A stretch of 64,000 bases of DNA, taken from positions 1-64,000 of the forward strand of contig CANGYF010000016.1 of the NCBI GenBank assembly GCA_947458265.1, given 5' to 3'. The notes under the pieces are model-generated. The model saw only the letters and a program-made list of their open reading frames with translations, was not told where the DNA came from and did not search any database. Position numbers and translations under genes: made by a program. Below are positions 31,096-39,222 of this stretch, in pieces. The DNA is from Betaproteobacteria bacterium. GTDB lineage: Bacteria > Pseudomonadota > Gammaproteobacteria > Burkholderiales > CAIKXV01. Each line of letters starts with the position of its first letter. Position 1 is the stretch's first letter.

Positions 31096-33840
31096 ATGCT
31101 CACCCGCCACAGCTCTCGGCGAGCCAGCCTCTATGAGTCCTTTCTCAAGCCGCGCCTAGCGGGTGCAAACCGATACGACCGGATTGCGGGCTACTTTCAA
31201 AGCAGCTTGCTGGAACTTGCCAACGAATCGTTGACGACGATTCCGCGCATTCGCATCGTCTGCAATACCGAGGTCAGCGCGGAGGATGTGAAGACCGTGC
31301 GCATGGCCACAGGCGCCCGGCGCAAGGAGCTCGAAGAGGGGTTGCTGCGCATGGCATGGAACGCCGGCCACTTCCCCCACTTGGTTGAGGTGCACGGGAC
31401 GCCCGCCCAGCAACGGCTGCAGGTGCTACACGAATTGCTGATGGCTTCTGGTAAAGACGACCGTCTTTTCGAGATCCGTTTGGTGCCGGACTCCGAGTTC
31501 GGATTTGTTCACGGGAAAGGCGGCGTCATCGAGGGGGACTGGGGCAAGACATCGTTCATTGGGAGCGCCAACGACAGTGCTCGCGCATGGACCAAGAACT
31601 ACGAGTTGGTCTGGGAGGATGACAGCACCGAAAGCGTGGCGTGGCTGCAGGAGGAATTCGATGCGCTGTGGGCTAAGGGCTTTCCGCTTTCGGAGTTCAT
31701 CGTCAAGCAGATCGGACGCCTGTCCAAGCGCACCGTCATCGAGCATGTCGGCCCCTGGAAGGACAAGCCGCTGCCGGCGCCTCTGCTGGCCGAAGTACCG
31801 ACGGCTACCGAGCTTTTTGGCTTCTGGGACCATCAGAAGTACTTCATCAATCTGGCCTTCCAGGAACATCTGAAGTACCGCAATGACCCGCTGAGAGGCG
31901 CTCGGTTCTTGCTGTGTGACGGCGTTGGATTGGGCAAAACCCTGCAGCTGGGCGCACTCGCCAAACTGATCGGAACTCTCGATCCCTTGCCGATCCTGAT
32001 CCTGGCGCCCAAACCTCTGCTTGCACAGTGGCAGGAAGAGTTGTTCCTCAAGTTGGCGATCCCATCGGCAAGATGGGATGGCGGTGGCTGGGTGACGGAG
32101 CGGGACGAGTTTCATCCAGCGTTGCCCGGCAAGCCGACCAACTGTCCCCGCAAGATCGGAATTGTTTCGACATCGGTGGTAACGAGTGCGCCGCTTTCCA
32201 CTAAAAACAACGCGCTGGTTCAACAGCTCCTTGAAAAGCGCTTCTCGTGTGTCATCTGGGACGAAGCGCACAAGATCCGTCGCGGCAACCTCTCCGAGAG
32301 CACCGTCTACGCAAGCCCTGAGAAGAAGTTGCTCTATCGGTTTGCCGAACAACTGGCGGCCCGTGCCAAGAGCACGTTGCTGGCCACAGCAACCCCGGTC
32401 CAGCTGCATTCGATGGAGCTGTGGGATCTGCTCTACATCCTCTCGGTCAACAACCCGCAGGTGCTTGGCGGTCCGAACAGCCTTTGGCGCAAGGTGGACG
32501 GACCCGAGGTGTTCGATATCGTTGCTGGCAGAACCGAAATTGACGGGTTCTACGAGAAGTGGCAGTACTGGCGGGACCCTTTGCCCTCGCCGCTCGACGC
32601 CAAGGCCGAAGTGTTTGATTGGGTTCGCCACGACATCGGCTTGACTCCGACAGATTGTCAGGCGAGCTCTGCGGATCAGGACCGCGTGGACGATGCGCGG
32701 AAGTTCGACCTGGATTTTCTTCCGCTGCGGGAGGTGAACCCCTTCACGCAGTGGGTGGTCAAGCGTTCTCGAGACCGACTGGAAGCCGAAGGCAAGCTTG
32801 TCAAGATTGAAATGGTCCCTTACGGAGACGGTCAACCCATCCTTTGCTCGCACAGTATGGGGCAGGCATTCGAACTTGCAGAGGACTTCGCCAAGGCCTT
32901 GCATCACCGCGTGAAGGCGGGCGGATTCATCAAAACCTTGTTGCAGCGACGGGTTGGCAGTTCACTGTGGGCCGGGCTCAAGACAACGGACAAGATGCTC
33001 GCCGGCAAGCAGCCCGACGAGGACGAAGATCCGGATGACGAAGGAAACTCGATCTACCCCCTCACAGACGAAGAAAAGGGCTTGCTCCAGCGCCTTCGGG
33101 ATCACCTCGCTCATCACCTGCAGCGCGAGGATGACCCGAAGTTTGAGCGTGTCTCCGAGGTGCTCAAACTCGATTTCGAGGGGCAGAAGTGGATTGATCG
33201 TGGCGTACTGATCTTCAGCCAGTTCTACGACTCAGCCTATGCCCTGGCCGAGTACCTGCTGAAGCACTTTGATGAGCCGATTGGGTTGTACGCAAATAGC
33301 AGTGCGAGCAAGCTCTTCGAAGGCGGTAAGGTGCAGACCGTTGATCGCGAGCTGCTCAAGGAGAAGGTCACTCAAGGCCGCCTCAAGCTCCTCATTGGGA
33401 CGGACGCCGCAGGCACTGGCCTGAATCTTCAGCGTCTTGGTTGCCTCATCAATCTGGACCTGCCGTGGAATCCCACCATCCTTGAGCAGCGCAAGGGGCG
33501 AGTACAGCGCGGCACTTTGGCCAAGAGAATTCCGTTTTACAACATGCGCTATGACCAGGGTGCGGAGCAAAAGCTGTTTCAGACCTTGAACGCGCGGATC
33601 CAGGAAGTCACAGCGATCTTCGGCACGATCCCTGATTTCATCGTCGATCAGTGGGTGACCGACATGCTGGAAGACAAGGCGTGGGACGAAAATACAGTGC
33701 TAACCATCATTGAAGAGCGGCAGGAGAATCCATTCACCTTGAAGGAAACCACCGAGTCTCTCGACACGGATTGGGAGGGGACCGCGGAGGTGCTCAACCA
33801 GTCGGAAGCTATTAGAGAGCTTTCTGATGGCTGGAAATGA
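31096..33840 (+). CDS. PLD-SNF2 helicase of Hma-type system
   Basis: A 914-aa protein. Residues 10-190 are a phospholipase D-like nuclease domain with one HxK centre (HGKGGVIEG, His139) and the following SFIGSANDSARAW Asn/Ser segment. Residues 250-900 are an SNF2 helicase: DGVGLGKT at 275-282, DEAH at 389-392, LLATATPVQLHS, and C-terminal TDAAGTGLNLQ and EQRKGRVQRG. It should translocate on invading DNA and may cut it with the PLD domain. It starts 15 bases after the methyltransferase and ends the core operon. Confidence 0.9.
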   Translation: MLTRHSSRRASLYESFLKPRLAGANRYDRIAGYFQSSLLELANESLTTIPRIRIVCNTEVSAEDVKTVRMATGARRKELEEGLLRMAWNAGHFPHLVEVHGTPAQQRLQVLHELLMASGKDDRLFEIRLVPDSEFGFVHGKGGVIEGDWGKTSFIGSANDSARAWTKNYELVWEDDSTESVAWLQEEFDALWAKGFPLSEFIVKQIGRLSKRTVIEHVGPWKDKPLPAPLLAEVPTATELFGFWDHQKYFINLAFQEHLKYRNDPLRGARFLLCDGVGLGKTLQLGALAKLIGTLDPLPILILAPKPLLAQWQEELFLKLAIPSARWDGGGWVTERDEFHPALPGKPTNCPRKIGIVSTSVVTSAPLSTKNNALVQQLLEKRFSCVIWDEAHKIRRGNLSESTVYASPEKKLLYRFAEQLAARAKSTLLATATPVQLHSMELWDLLYILSVNNPQVLGGPNSLWRKVDGPEVFDIVAGRTEIDGFYEKWQYWRDPLPSPLDAKAEVFDWVRHDIGLTPTDCQASSADQDRVDDARKFDLDFLPLREVNPFTQWVVKRSRDRLEAEGKLVKIEMVPYGDGQPILCSHSMGQAFELAEDFAKALHHRVKAGGFIKTLLQRRVGSSLWAGLKTTDKMLAGKQPDEDEDPDDEGNSIYPLTDEEKGLLQRLRDHLAHHLQREDDPKFERVSEVLKLDFEGQKWIDRGVLIFSQFYDSAYALAEYLLKHFDEPIGLYANSSASKLFEGGKVQTVDRELLKEKVTQGRLKLLIGTDAAGTGLNLQRLGCLINLDLPWNPTILEQRKGRVQRGTLAKRIPFYNMRYDQGAEQKLFQTLNARIQEVTAIFGTIPDFIVDQWVTDMLEDKAWDENTVLTIIEERQENPFTLKETTESLDTDWEGTAEVLNQSEAIRELSDGWK

Positions 33841-34086
33841 GAACAGGCTCAAAGTTAAAGCGAACCTTCAAACCCTATAGTTCAATCAACGGGATAAACG
33901 CCGCTGAAATTTTATCAGGGATCCTTCCCAATACACCGAGGTGATTCAATACTACGAAGTCTGGATCGGTCAGTCCAAGGCTTACGAATAGGACGGAACT
34001 TATTGGGGTAGCTGTTGCGAAATGGGCGGCGGCTGGTCGAGCTTTCGCGCGGGTGGTAGCAGGCCCTGTAGATCGGAGAACAAATC

Positions 34087-35028
34087 TTGAACAAATCGCA
34101 CAGTGAGTACGCAAGTTTCCTTTTTTTTAATTTCGATCAAAGCTTGATCGAGGTGTTTGCGTCCAAAGCGCCAACGATCAGTGCGTTTCAATCCTTTGAG
34201 ACATTCTTACTCTTGAGCGCGTTCGGTAGACATCCTCAGGCGCTGGTGACTCTTTGCTCAGCCCTTGAAAGCGCAAGTGCGGCATCCACGGGGAGGAAAA
34301 TCACTGATACCTCAGAGGGCGGATTGGCAAGAGCATGGGAGGTGTTGAATGAGGTGATCCCTCGAGACTACCAACTTCCGACCAACCCGACTCGAAAACA
34401 ACTTAGAGAAAAGCGCAACGACGTAGCTCACTTTGGTTTCAGCAACAAAGACGACCATGACTGTGCTTTCTACAGCTTGAGTCTCGGCGTCCCCCTCTTT
34501 GCGGGTTGGGCTGAAGGGGAGTACGGAATAAACCTTTACAAATCATGCGGTAACTTCGGAAGATTGCTAGAAATCACGGTCGGCGTCATCCATGACTCCA
34601 AAAGAAATCGAATTACTGCACTGGATGCCTCCAGCGTTTTGAGAAGATGGATCACATTTCACTTGCGCGAAACATTCATGGCTGATTGGGAGATTGAAGT
34701 GCTGGATGCTGACCGGTCGACTTTTGGTACATCGCCAGCGTCTGGAATAGAGATTAGAGAAACACAGCTAAAAACTTTACAGGACACTGAGCCAAACGCG
34801 TTAATTGACTGTCCCATATGCGGCGAATTCGACTCAATGTTTATAGCCTTAAATGAAAAGGAGCTTTTCAACAACAAGCGTCTCTCACCGGACTTTGGGC
34901 AATGCAACCACTGTGATGTGCGATTTCCCCCGAAGCTGTCGCCGATCCTGAGAGAACTGTGTACTCCTCATTTGAACGAGGCGCTAACCGCGAGCATTTG
35001 CAAGAGCTACGGCGTAGATCTGGCCTGA
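34087..35028 (+). CDS. HEPN-like protein with zinc ribbon, downstream of the defence operon
   Basis: A 313-aa protein with a TTG start at 34087, supported by GGAG about 8 bases upstream and the absence of another usable start. Residues 1-190 are helical and contain REKRNDVAHFGF: Arg110 and His115 form the RX4H motif of HEPN ribonucleases. The C-terminal part has CPIC (242-245) and CNHC (273-276), a four-Cys zinc ribbon. HEPN proteins often cut RNA to stop an infected cell. It is 246 bases after the helicase on the same strand, so it may be an independent toxin-like cargo or an effector of the system. Not a named family to me. Confidence 0.7.
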   Translation: MNKSHSEYASFLFFNFDQSLIEVFASKAPTISAFQSFETFLLLSAFGRHPQALVTLCSALESASAASTGRKITDTSEGGLARAWEVLNEVIPRDYQLPTNPTRKQLREKRNDVAHFGFSNKDDHDCAFYSLSLGVPLFAGWAEGEYGINLYKSCGNFGRLLEITVGVIHDSKRNRITALDASSVLRRWITFHLRETFMADWEIEVLDADRSTFGTSPASGIEIRETQLKTLQDTEPNALIDCPICGEFDSMFIALNEKELFNNKRLSPDFGQCNHCDVRFPPKLSPILRELCTPHLNEALTASICKSYGVDLA

Positions 35029-35191
35029 TCCAAGGATCGTCACTTCAATCAGTACGGCACCAAAATTCCGATTTTTCGCCAACCCCCTCCCGCCGTACCA
35101 CGACGAAAAAGTCAGGAGGTTCTGAGACGAAACGGGGTTTGAGACGGGTTTCGGGGGTGGGTGGCGATGGGGTCAGTCAGGAGCCCATAGC

Positions 35192-35217
35192 AAAAAGCTC
35201 CGCGTGGTGCGGGGCTC
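35192..35217 (-). terminator. Intrinsic terminator of tRNA-Ser
   Basis: Arms 35209-35216 and 35196-35203 (AGCCCCGC/GCGGAGCT, one G-T wobble), followed on the minus strand by TTTTT. It lies about 45 bases past the tRNA 3' end. Confidence 0.7.
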
Positions 35218-35261
35218 TGAGCGCCTTGCAACCCGACTGAGCGAGTTAGCAGGACTTGTCT

Positions 35262-35354
35262 TGGCGGAGAGAGAGGGATTCGAACCCTCGATACGGCTTT
35301 TGACCGTATACCCGCTTTCCAGGCGAGCGCCTTCAACCACTCGGCCATCTCTCC
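35262..35354 (-). tRNA. tRNA-Ser (GGA anticodon)
   Basis: A 93-base tRNA with a long variable arm typical of serine tRNAs. Acceptor GGAGAGA pairs with TCTCTCC; the anticodon loop contains CTGGAAA (anticodon GGA, reads UCC/UCU); the T-loop has GGTTCGAATCC; G73 and an encoded CCA are present (35262-35265). It marks the start of conserved chromosomal DNA next to the accessory region, with its 3' end facing that region, the orientation common at integration hot spots. Confidence 0.95.
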
Positions 35355-35445
35355 GCTGTTGCTGCTCTCGTGCTGCATGCGGCCGGATCCTGCCGCGACC
35401 GCGGATGATACGCCAGCTGCGCCTGTCCTTGCTAACATCGCCGGC

Positions 35446-36438
35446 ATGAATGCGATCGACGTGCATACCCACATCGTCCCGGAGAAGTTTCCGGCCTATA
35501 TCGGCCGCAACGTGGACGTGCCCTGGCCTTCGATGGCGCCAGCCCATGCCTGCCATTGCCACGTGATGATCCGCGGCAAGGTCTATCGCACGGTGCACCA
35601 GAGCACCTTCACGCTGGAAGACCGGCTTGCCGACATGGACCGCACCGGCATCGCGCTGCAGTGCCTGTCGCCGATGCCGGAACTGCTGTCCTACTGGCTT
35701 CCGGCCGAGGATGCCCAGGTGCTGTGTCGTTACCTGAACGACGAGATTGCCGGCATGGTTTCGCGCCATCCGGCGCGCTTCGCCGGGCTGGGCTGCGTGC
35801 CGCTGCAGGACCTCGACCTCGCGCTGGCAGAGCTCGACTACCTGGTCGACGTGCTGAAGTTCCCGGGCGTCGAGATCGCCAGCCATGTAAACGGCGTGTC
35901 GATCGGCGACGCTCGTTTCGAACCGTTCTTCGCGGCGGTGGAAGCGAAGGGCGCCTGCGTGTTCGTGCACGCGCTGCGGCCAGCGGGCAAGGACCGGATC
36001 GTCGGCAGCTTCTCCGAGCAGGCGGTCTGCTTCCCGGCCGATGTCGCATTGGCCGCTGCATCGATCGTCACCGGTGGCATCGCAGAGCGGCATCCCGGAT
36101 TGCGCCTGTGCTTCAGCCATGGCGGTGGTGCCTTCGTCGGCATGGTGCCGCGCCTGTCCCGGGCCTGGCACCTGAACAAGCCGGCACGCGAGTCGCTGCC
36201 ACGCGACCCGCTCGAGTATGCGAAGCGCTTCTGGTACGACAGCATCATGTTCGATACCGGGCTGATCGAACTGGTCGCCGCGCGCTTCGGCGCGACCCAG
36301 GTGGTCGCGGGCAGCGACTATCCGTTCACGCTCGGCGACCCAGACCCGGTGAAGACGCTGAGTGGCATGCAGGTGGACGCGAACACGCTGCAGGGGTTCT
36401 TCCGCGACAACGCGCTGCGCTTCCTGGGCAGGACCTGA
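35446..36438 (+). CDS. Amidohydrolase, ACMSD-like decarboxylase family
   Basis: A 330-aa TIM-barrel metal enzyme of the amidohydrolase-2 family. The N-terminal DVHTHIVPEKF supplies the HxH zinc ligands (His7, His9); FVHALRP, CFSHGGG and AGSDYPF supply the later His and Asp ligands. The closest pattern is aminocarboxymuconate-semialdehyde decarboxylase, but members decarboxylate various aromatic acids, so the substrate is open. The start MNAIDVHTH is set by the domain edge; the longer upstream frame crosses the tRNA promoter. Stands alone. Confidence 0.8.
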   Translation: MNAIDVHTHIVPEKFPAYIGRNVDVPWPSMAPAHACHCHVMIRGKVYRTVHQSTFTLEDRLADMDRTGIALQCLSPMPELLSYWLPAEDAQVLCRYLNDEIAGMVSRHPARFAGLGCVPLQDLDLALAELDYLVDVLKFPGVEIASHVNGVSIGDARFEPFFAAVEAKGACVFVHALRPAGKDRIVGSFSEQAVCFPADVALAAASIVTGGIAERHPGLRLCFSHGGGAFVGMVPRLSRAWHLNKPARESLPRDPLEYAKRFWYDSIMFDTGLIELVAARFGATQVVAGSDYPFTLGDPDPVKTLSGMQVDANTLQGFFRDNALRFLGRT

Positions 36439-36462
36439 GGCCGCTGCCGCAGGGCGCATCGC

Positions 36463-37122
36463 TCAGCGCATCGACCTGAGCTTCAGCGCGGCTTCGCTTT
36501 CTGCGCACAGGGCCGCCGGATCCGCCAGTCCGCGCGCCTGCGCGGCATGCAGCACCGGCAGCAGCAACTGCGCGGTTGCCTGCGCGTCGCCCAGCGCATG
36601 GTGGCGCTCGCAGTCGTCGATGCCGAAGCTGGCCAGCCAGTCGTCGAGCGATACCGGGGCCTTCCCGTCCGGGCCCTTCCGGCCAGGCAGCAGCAGGGGC
36701 GCGACCACCGCGAGGTCGATCCATCCGCGCAGCGGTGGCGCTGCGTGGCCGTGCGCCCGCAGGGTGCGCTCGATCATCCGGCGGTCGAAGCCGGCATGGA
36801 AGCCGACCGCCCAGCGGCCGTCGCACCAGCGTTCGAACGCGGCCAGTGCCGTGACCGGATCCTCGCCGCCGGCCTGCTCGCCGGTGCCGACGCGGTGGAT
36901 CAGGATGTCCTCGCCGACGGTGGGTGCCGGCTGGCGCAGCACTGCATAGAACGCATCCGCGGTTTCGACCCGTTCGTCGTACACGCCGACCGCGCCGATC
37001 GTGAGCAACCGGTCGCGGGCGACGTCCAGGCCCGAGGTCTCGGTGTCGATCACTGCATAGCGCGCCGGCGTATCGGCGCCGGGCGGCGGGTTGCGGCGAA
37101 GGAGGCGATCGAGCCAGCGCAT
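36463..37122 (-). CDS. 3'-5' exonuclease (DnaQ/DEDD family)
   Basis: A 219-aa exonuclease domain protein. The DEDD motifs are visible: Asp26 and Glu28 in AVIDTETSGL, an FHAGFDRRMIERTL motif, and HHALGDAQATAQLLLP near the end (HxxxxD type). It would trim 3' ends of DNA or RNA, as a polymerase epsilon-like or house-cleaning enzyme. It lies 8 bases after the DUF294 gene and such pairs are common in betaproteobacteria. The longer upstream frame is the shadow of that gene. Confidence 0.85.
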   Translation of the reverse strand: MRWLDRLLRRNPPPGADTPARYAVIDTETSGLDVARDRLLTIGAVGVYDERVETADAFYAVLRQPAPTVGEDILIHRVGTGEQAGGEDPVTALAAFERWCDGRWAVGFHAGFDRRMIERTLRAHGHAAPPLRGWIDLAVVAPLLLPGRKGPDGKAPVSLDDWLASFGIDDCERHHALGDAQATAQLLLPVLHAAQARGLADPAALCAESEAALKLRSMR

Positions 37123-37130
37123 CGCGCCGC

Positions 37131-39080
37131 TCAGACCTGGTAATCGGCCGCGAGCCGCTGCTGCAGCCGGCGCGCCTGGACCAGCGCCTCCTTCAGCACG
37201 CGGCGGTCGAACGTGTTGAGCGAGTCCGGCAGCACCGCGTTCGGGTTGCCAGCCACGCCGGCAGGGTCGCCAAACTGCAGTCGCAGGCGCAGTTGCTGCA
37301 GGATATGGAAGGCATCGATCGCGGCCTCGGCCTCGTCGCGCGGCAGCACGCCGCGGTCGGCCAGCGCGTGCAGGCGGGCGGCGGTGCCGGTGTCGGCGAT
37401 GCCGTGGGCGAGCGCGAGGATGCGTGCCACGTCGACGAAGATGCGCGCCCCGTGCAGCTTGAGGTCGATCGCGTCCGGCCGCTCGCCGCGGCCGCTGCCG
37501 GTGAGGCCGCCGAACCAGCCCAGCGGCGGACGGGTCTCCAGCGCGTTGCGCGCCATCGCCTGCAGGAAGGCCTTGCGCGCGGGCGCTGCATCGGCAAGCC
37601 TGTCGCGCAGCGCGATGACCTGGGGCGGGGCGGTACCGATCGGCCGCAGGTCGAAGAAGATGCTGGCCGACAGCAGCGCCTGCGGCACCGGATTGCGCAG
37701 CCAGTCGTCGAACAGCGCACGCCATTCATCGACCGACAGGCACCAGCGCGGATTGCCAGCCATGATATCGCCGCGGCACAGCGGAAAGCCGCAGCGGTCG
37801 AGCGCTGCGTTCACAGCCTTTGCGAACGCGACCAGCCGCGCACGCAGCGGCTCGACGTCCGCCGTGCCCTCGGGCGACACGAACGCGATGCCGTTGTCCT
37901 GGTCGGTGGCGATCGTCTGCTCGCGCCGGCCTTCGCTGCCGAGTGCGATCCAGGCGAACGCGATGTCGTCGATGGCATGCGCGGCCGAGATCAGTGCCAG
38001 GACCCGCTGCACGACACGATCGTTCAGTTCCGACACGAAGCGGGTCAGCGGCTCGGCGGCGACGCCCTGTGCCAGCAGGTTGCGTGCAAGCACGCGGATG
38101 TCGCCGGTGGCCGCGGCCAGCGCATCGATGTCTCCCGCGCCGTCGATGCGCTGCGCGACGCGGAAGAACGACACCCGTTGCAGCGCGAACACGTCGCGCT
38201 GCGAAACCACGCCGGCGAAGCGCCCGTCGCGCACGACGACTACATGGCGGACCGAATGGCGCACCATGCACAGCACTGCATCGCCTACGGTTGCATCGTG
38301 CGCCAGCGCGTGCACGCCCGCGGTCATCAGCGCCGAGATCGGTGCCGCGCGGTCGAGGCGATCCAGCGCCGCACGGTCGACCACGTCGCGCTCGGTGAAG
38401 ATGCCGACCGGACGGGCGTCGCCGTCCACCACCACCATGCAGCCGATGCGCTCGCGGCGCATCGTGTCGAGCACGCTGGCGACCGGCGTGTCTGGCATGC
38501 AGCCCAGTGGCGCGCGGCCGATCAGCTCCGACAGCGCGCTGGTCATCGACTGCTCGCCGCTGGATGCCTCGTTGTAGCGCGCCTGCAGCGCCGCGCGCGA
38601 CTGCTCCAGCATCGCCCGCAGCCGCTGCGAGCAGAACGCCTGCAGCAGCGGGCTCTCGGCCACTACCGCGCGGAAGGTATCGCCATCGATCTCGTGGCAG
38701 AACACGTCGCCGATCGCGCGGTAGGTGCAGGCGACCGGGCGCCGGTCGAGCACCGCGGTGACCGGGAACAGCTCGCCGGCCTGCAGGGGCTCGTCCGCGT
38801 CGCCCGGGTTGGACCAGGCGGAGGGCACCTGCCGCTCGATCCGGCCGCGCTGCACGACCAGTACATGCGAGGGCGGTCCGTCGTCGGGTGAGAGCAGAGT
38901 GTCGCCGGGCGGGCAGTAGCGGATGCGGGCGGCGGCGGCGAGGCGCGCGACGTGGGCCGCCTCCATGCGGTCGAAGGGGGGATGGGTGTGGAGGAAGGCG
39001 GCGGTGGCGGCGACCGGCGCCGAGAGGGCGATCGCGGATGTGGAGGACATGGGCGGACTCGACTGGCGTTGCGTGACCAT
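37131..39080 (-). CDS. Cyclic nucleotide-binding/CBS/DUF294 nucleotidyltransferase-like signalling protein
   Basis: A 649-aa protein. Residues 35-160 are a cNMP-binding fold (CPPGDTLLSPDDGPPSHVLVVQRG). Two CBS repeats follow at about 190-310 (IGCMVVVDGDARPVGIFTERDV, VRHVVVVRDGRFAGVVSQRDV). Residues 340-480 are a DUF294 nucleotidyltransferase domain with ALGSEGRREQTIATDQDNGI, whose Asp pair is the catalytic site, then a DUF294 C-terminal helical domain. Likely a regulator that links adenylate or cyclic nucleotide levels to a modification. MSSTSAIA 30 bases downstream is an alternative start. Confidence 0.85.
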   Translation of the reverse strand: MVTQRQSSPPMSSTSAIALSAPVAATAAFLHTHPPFDRMEAAHVARLAAAARIRYCPPGDTLLSPDDGPPSHVLVVQRGRIERQVPSAWSNPGDADEPLQAGELFPVTAVLDRRPVACTYRAIGDVFCHEIDGDTFRAVVAESPLLQAFCSQRLRAMLEQSRAALQARYNEASSGEQSMTSALSELIGRAPLGCMPDTPVASVLDTMRRERIGCMVVVDGDARPVGIFTERDVVDRAALDRLDRAAPISALMTAGVHALAHDATVGDAVLCMVRHSVRHVVVVRDGRFAGVVSQRDVFALQRVSFFRVAQRIDGAGDIDALAAATGDIRVLARNLLAQGVAAEPLTRFVSELNDRVVQRVLALISAAHAIDDIAFAWIALGSEGRREQTIATDQDNGIAFVSPEGTADVEPLRARLVAFAKAVNAALDRCGFPLCRGDIMAGNPRWCLSVDEWRALFDDWLRNPVPQALLSASIFFDLRPIGTAPPQVIALRDRLADAAPARKAFLQAMARNALETRPPLGWFGGLTGSGRGERPDAIDLKLHGARIFVDVARILALAHGIADTGTAARLHALADRGVLPRDEAEAAIDAFHILQQLRLRLQFGDPAGVAGNPNAVLPDSLNTFDRRVLKEALVQARRLQQRLAADYQV

Positions 39081-39140
39081 GGCACAAAGTGGGCGGTGGA
39101 GGCTACTGGATCCCAGGCTCTGTGTCCGGATGGCGGCCGG

Positions 39141-39203
39141 ATACTACCAATCAGCCGGACGTTGACTGCAAATCTGCCGAGCCCGATACTACCAATTCAC
39201 CGG
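39141..39203 (+). repeat. Two direct repeats upstream of the AAA/DUF4143 gene
   Basis: ATACTACCAATCAGCCGG at 39141-39158 and ATACTACCAATTCACCGG at 39186-39203, 45 bases apart, with the second copy ending about 20 bases before the start codon. Possible operator sites for a regulator of this gene. Confidence 0.55.
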
Positions 39204-39222
39204 TTCGTGGAGAGGATGCGGC

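Noticed and set aside
31426..32907. A 493-aa open frame on the minus strand
   Set aside because: Antisense to the PLD-SNF2 helicase; no motif.
35262..35290. A direct repeat of the tRNA-Ser 3' end as left attachment site
   Set aside because: I read the accessory region for a second copy of the 3' segment and saw none; the other end may be outside the window.
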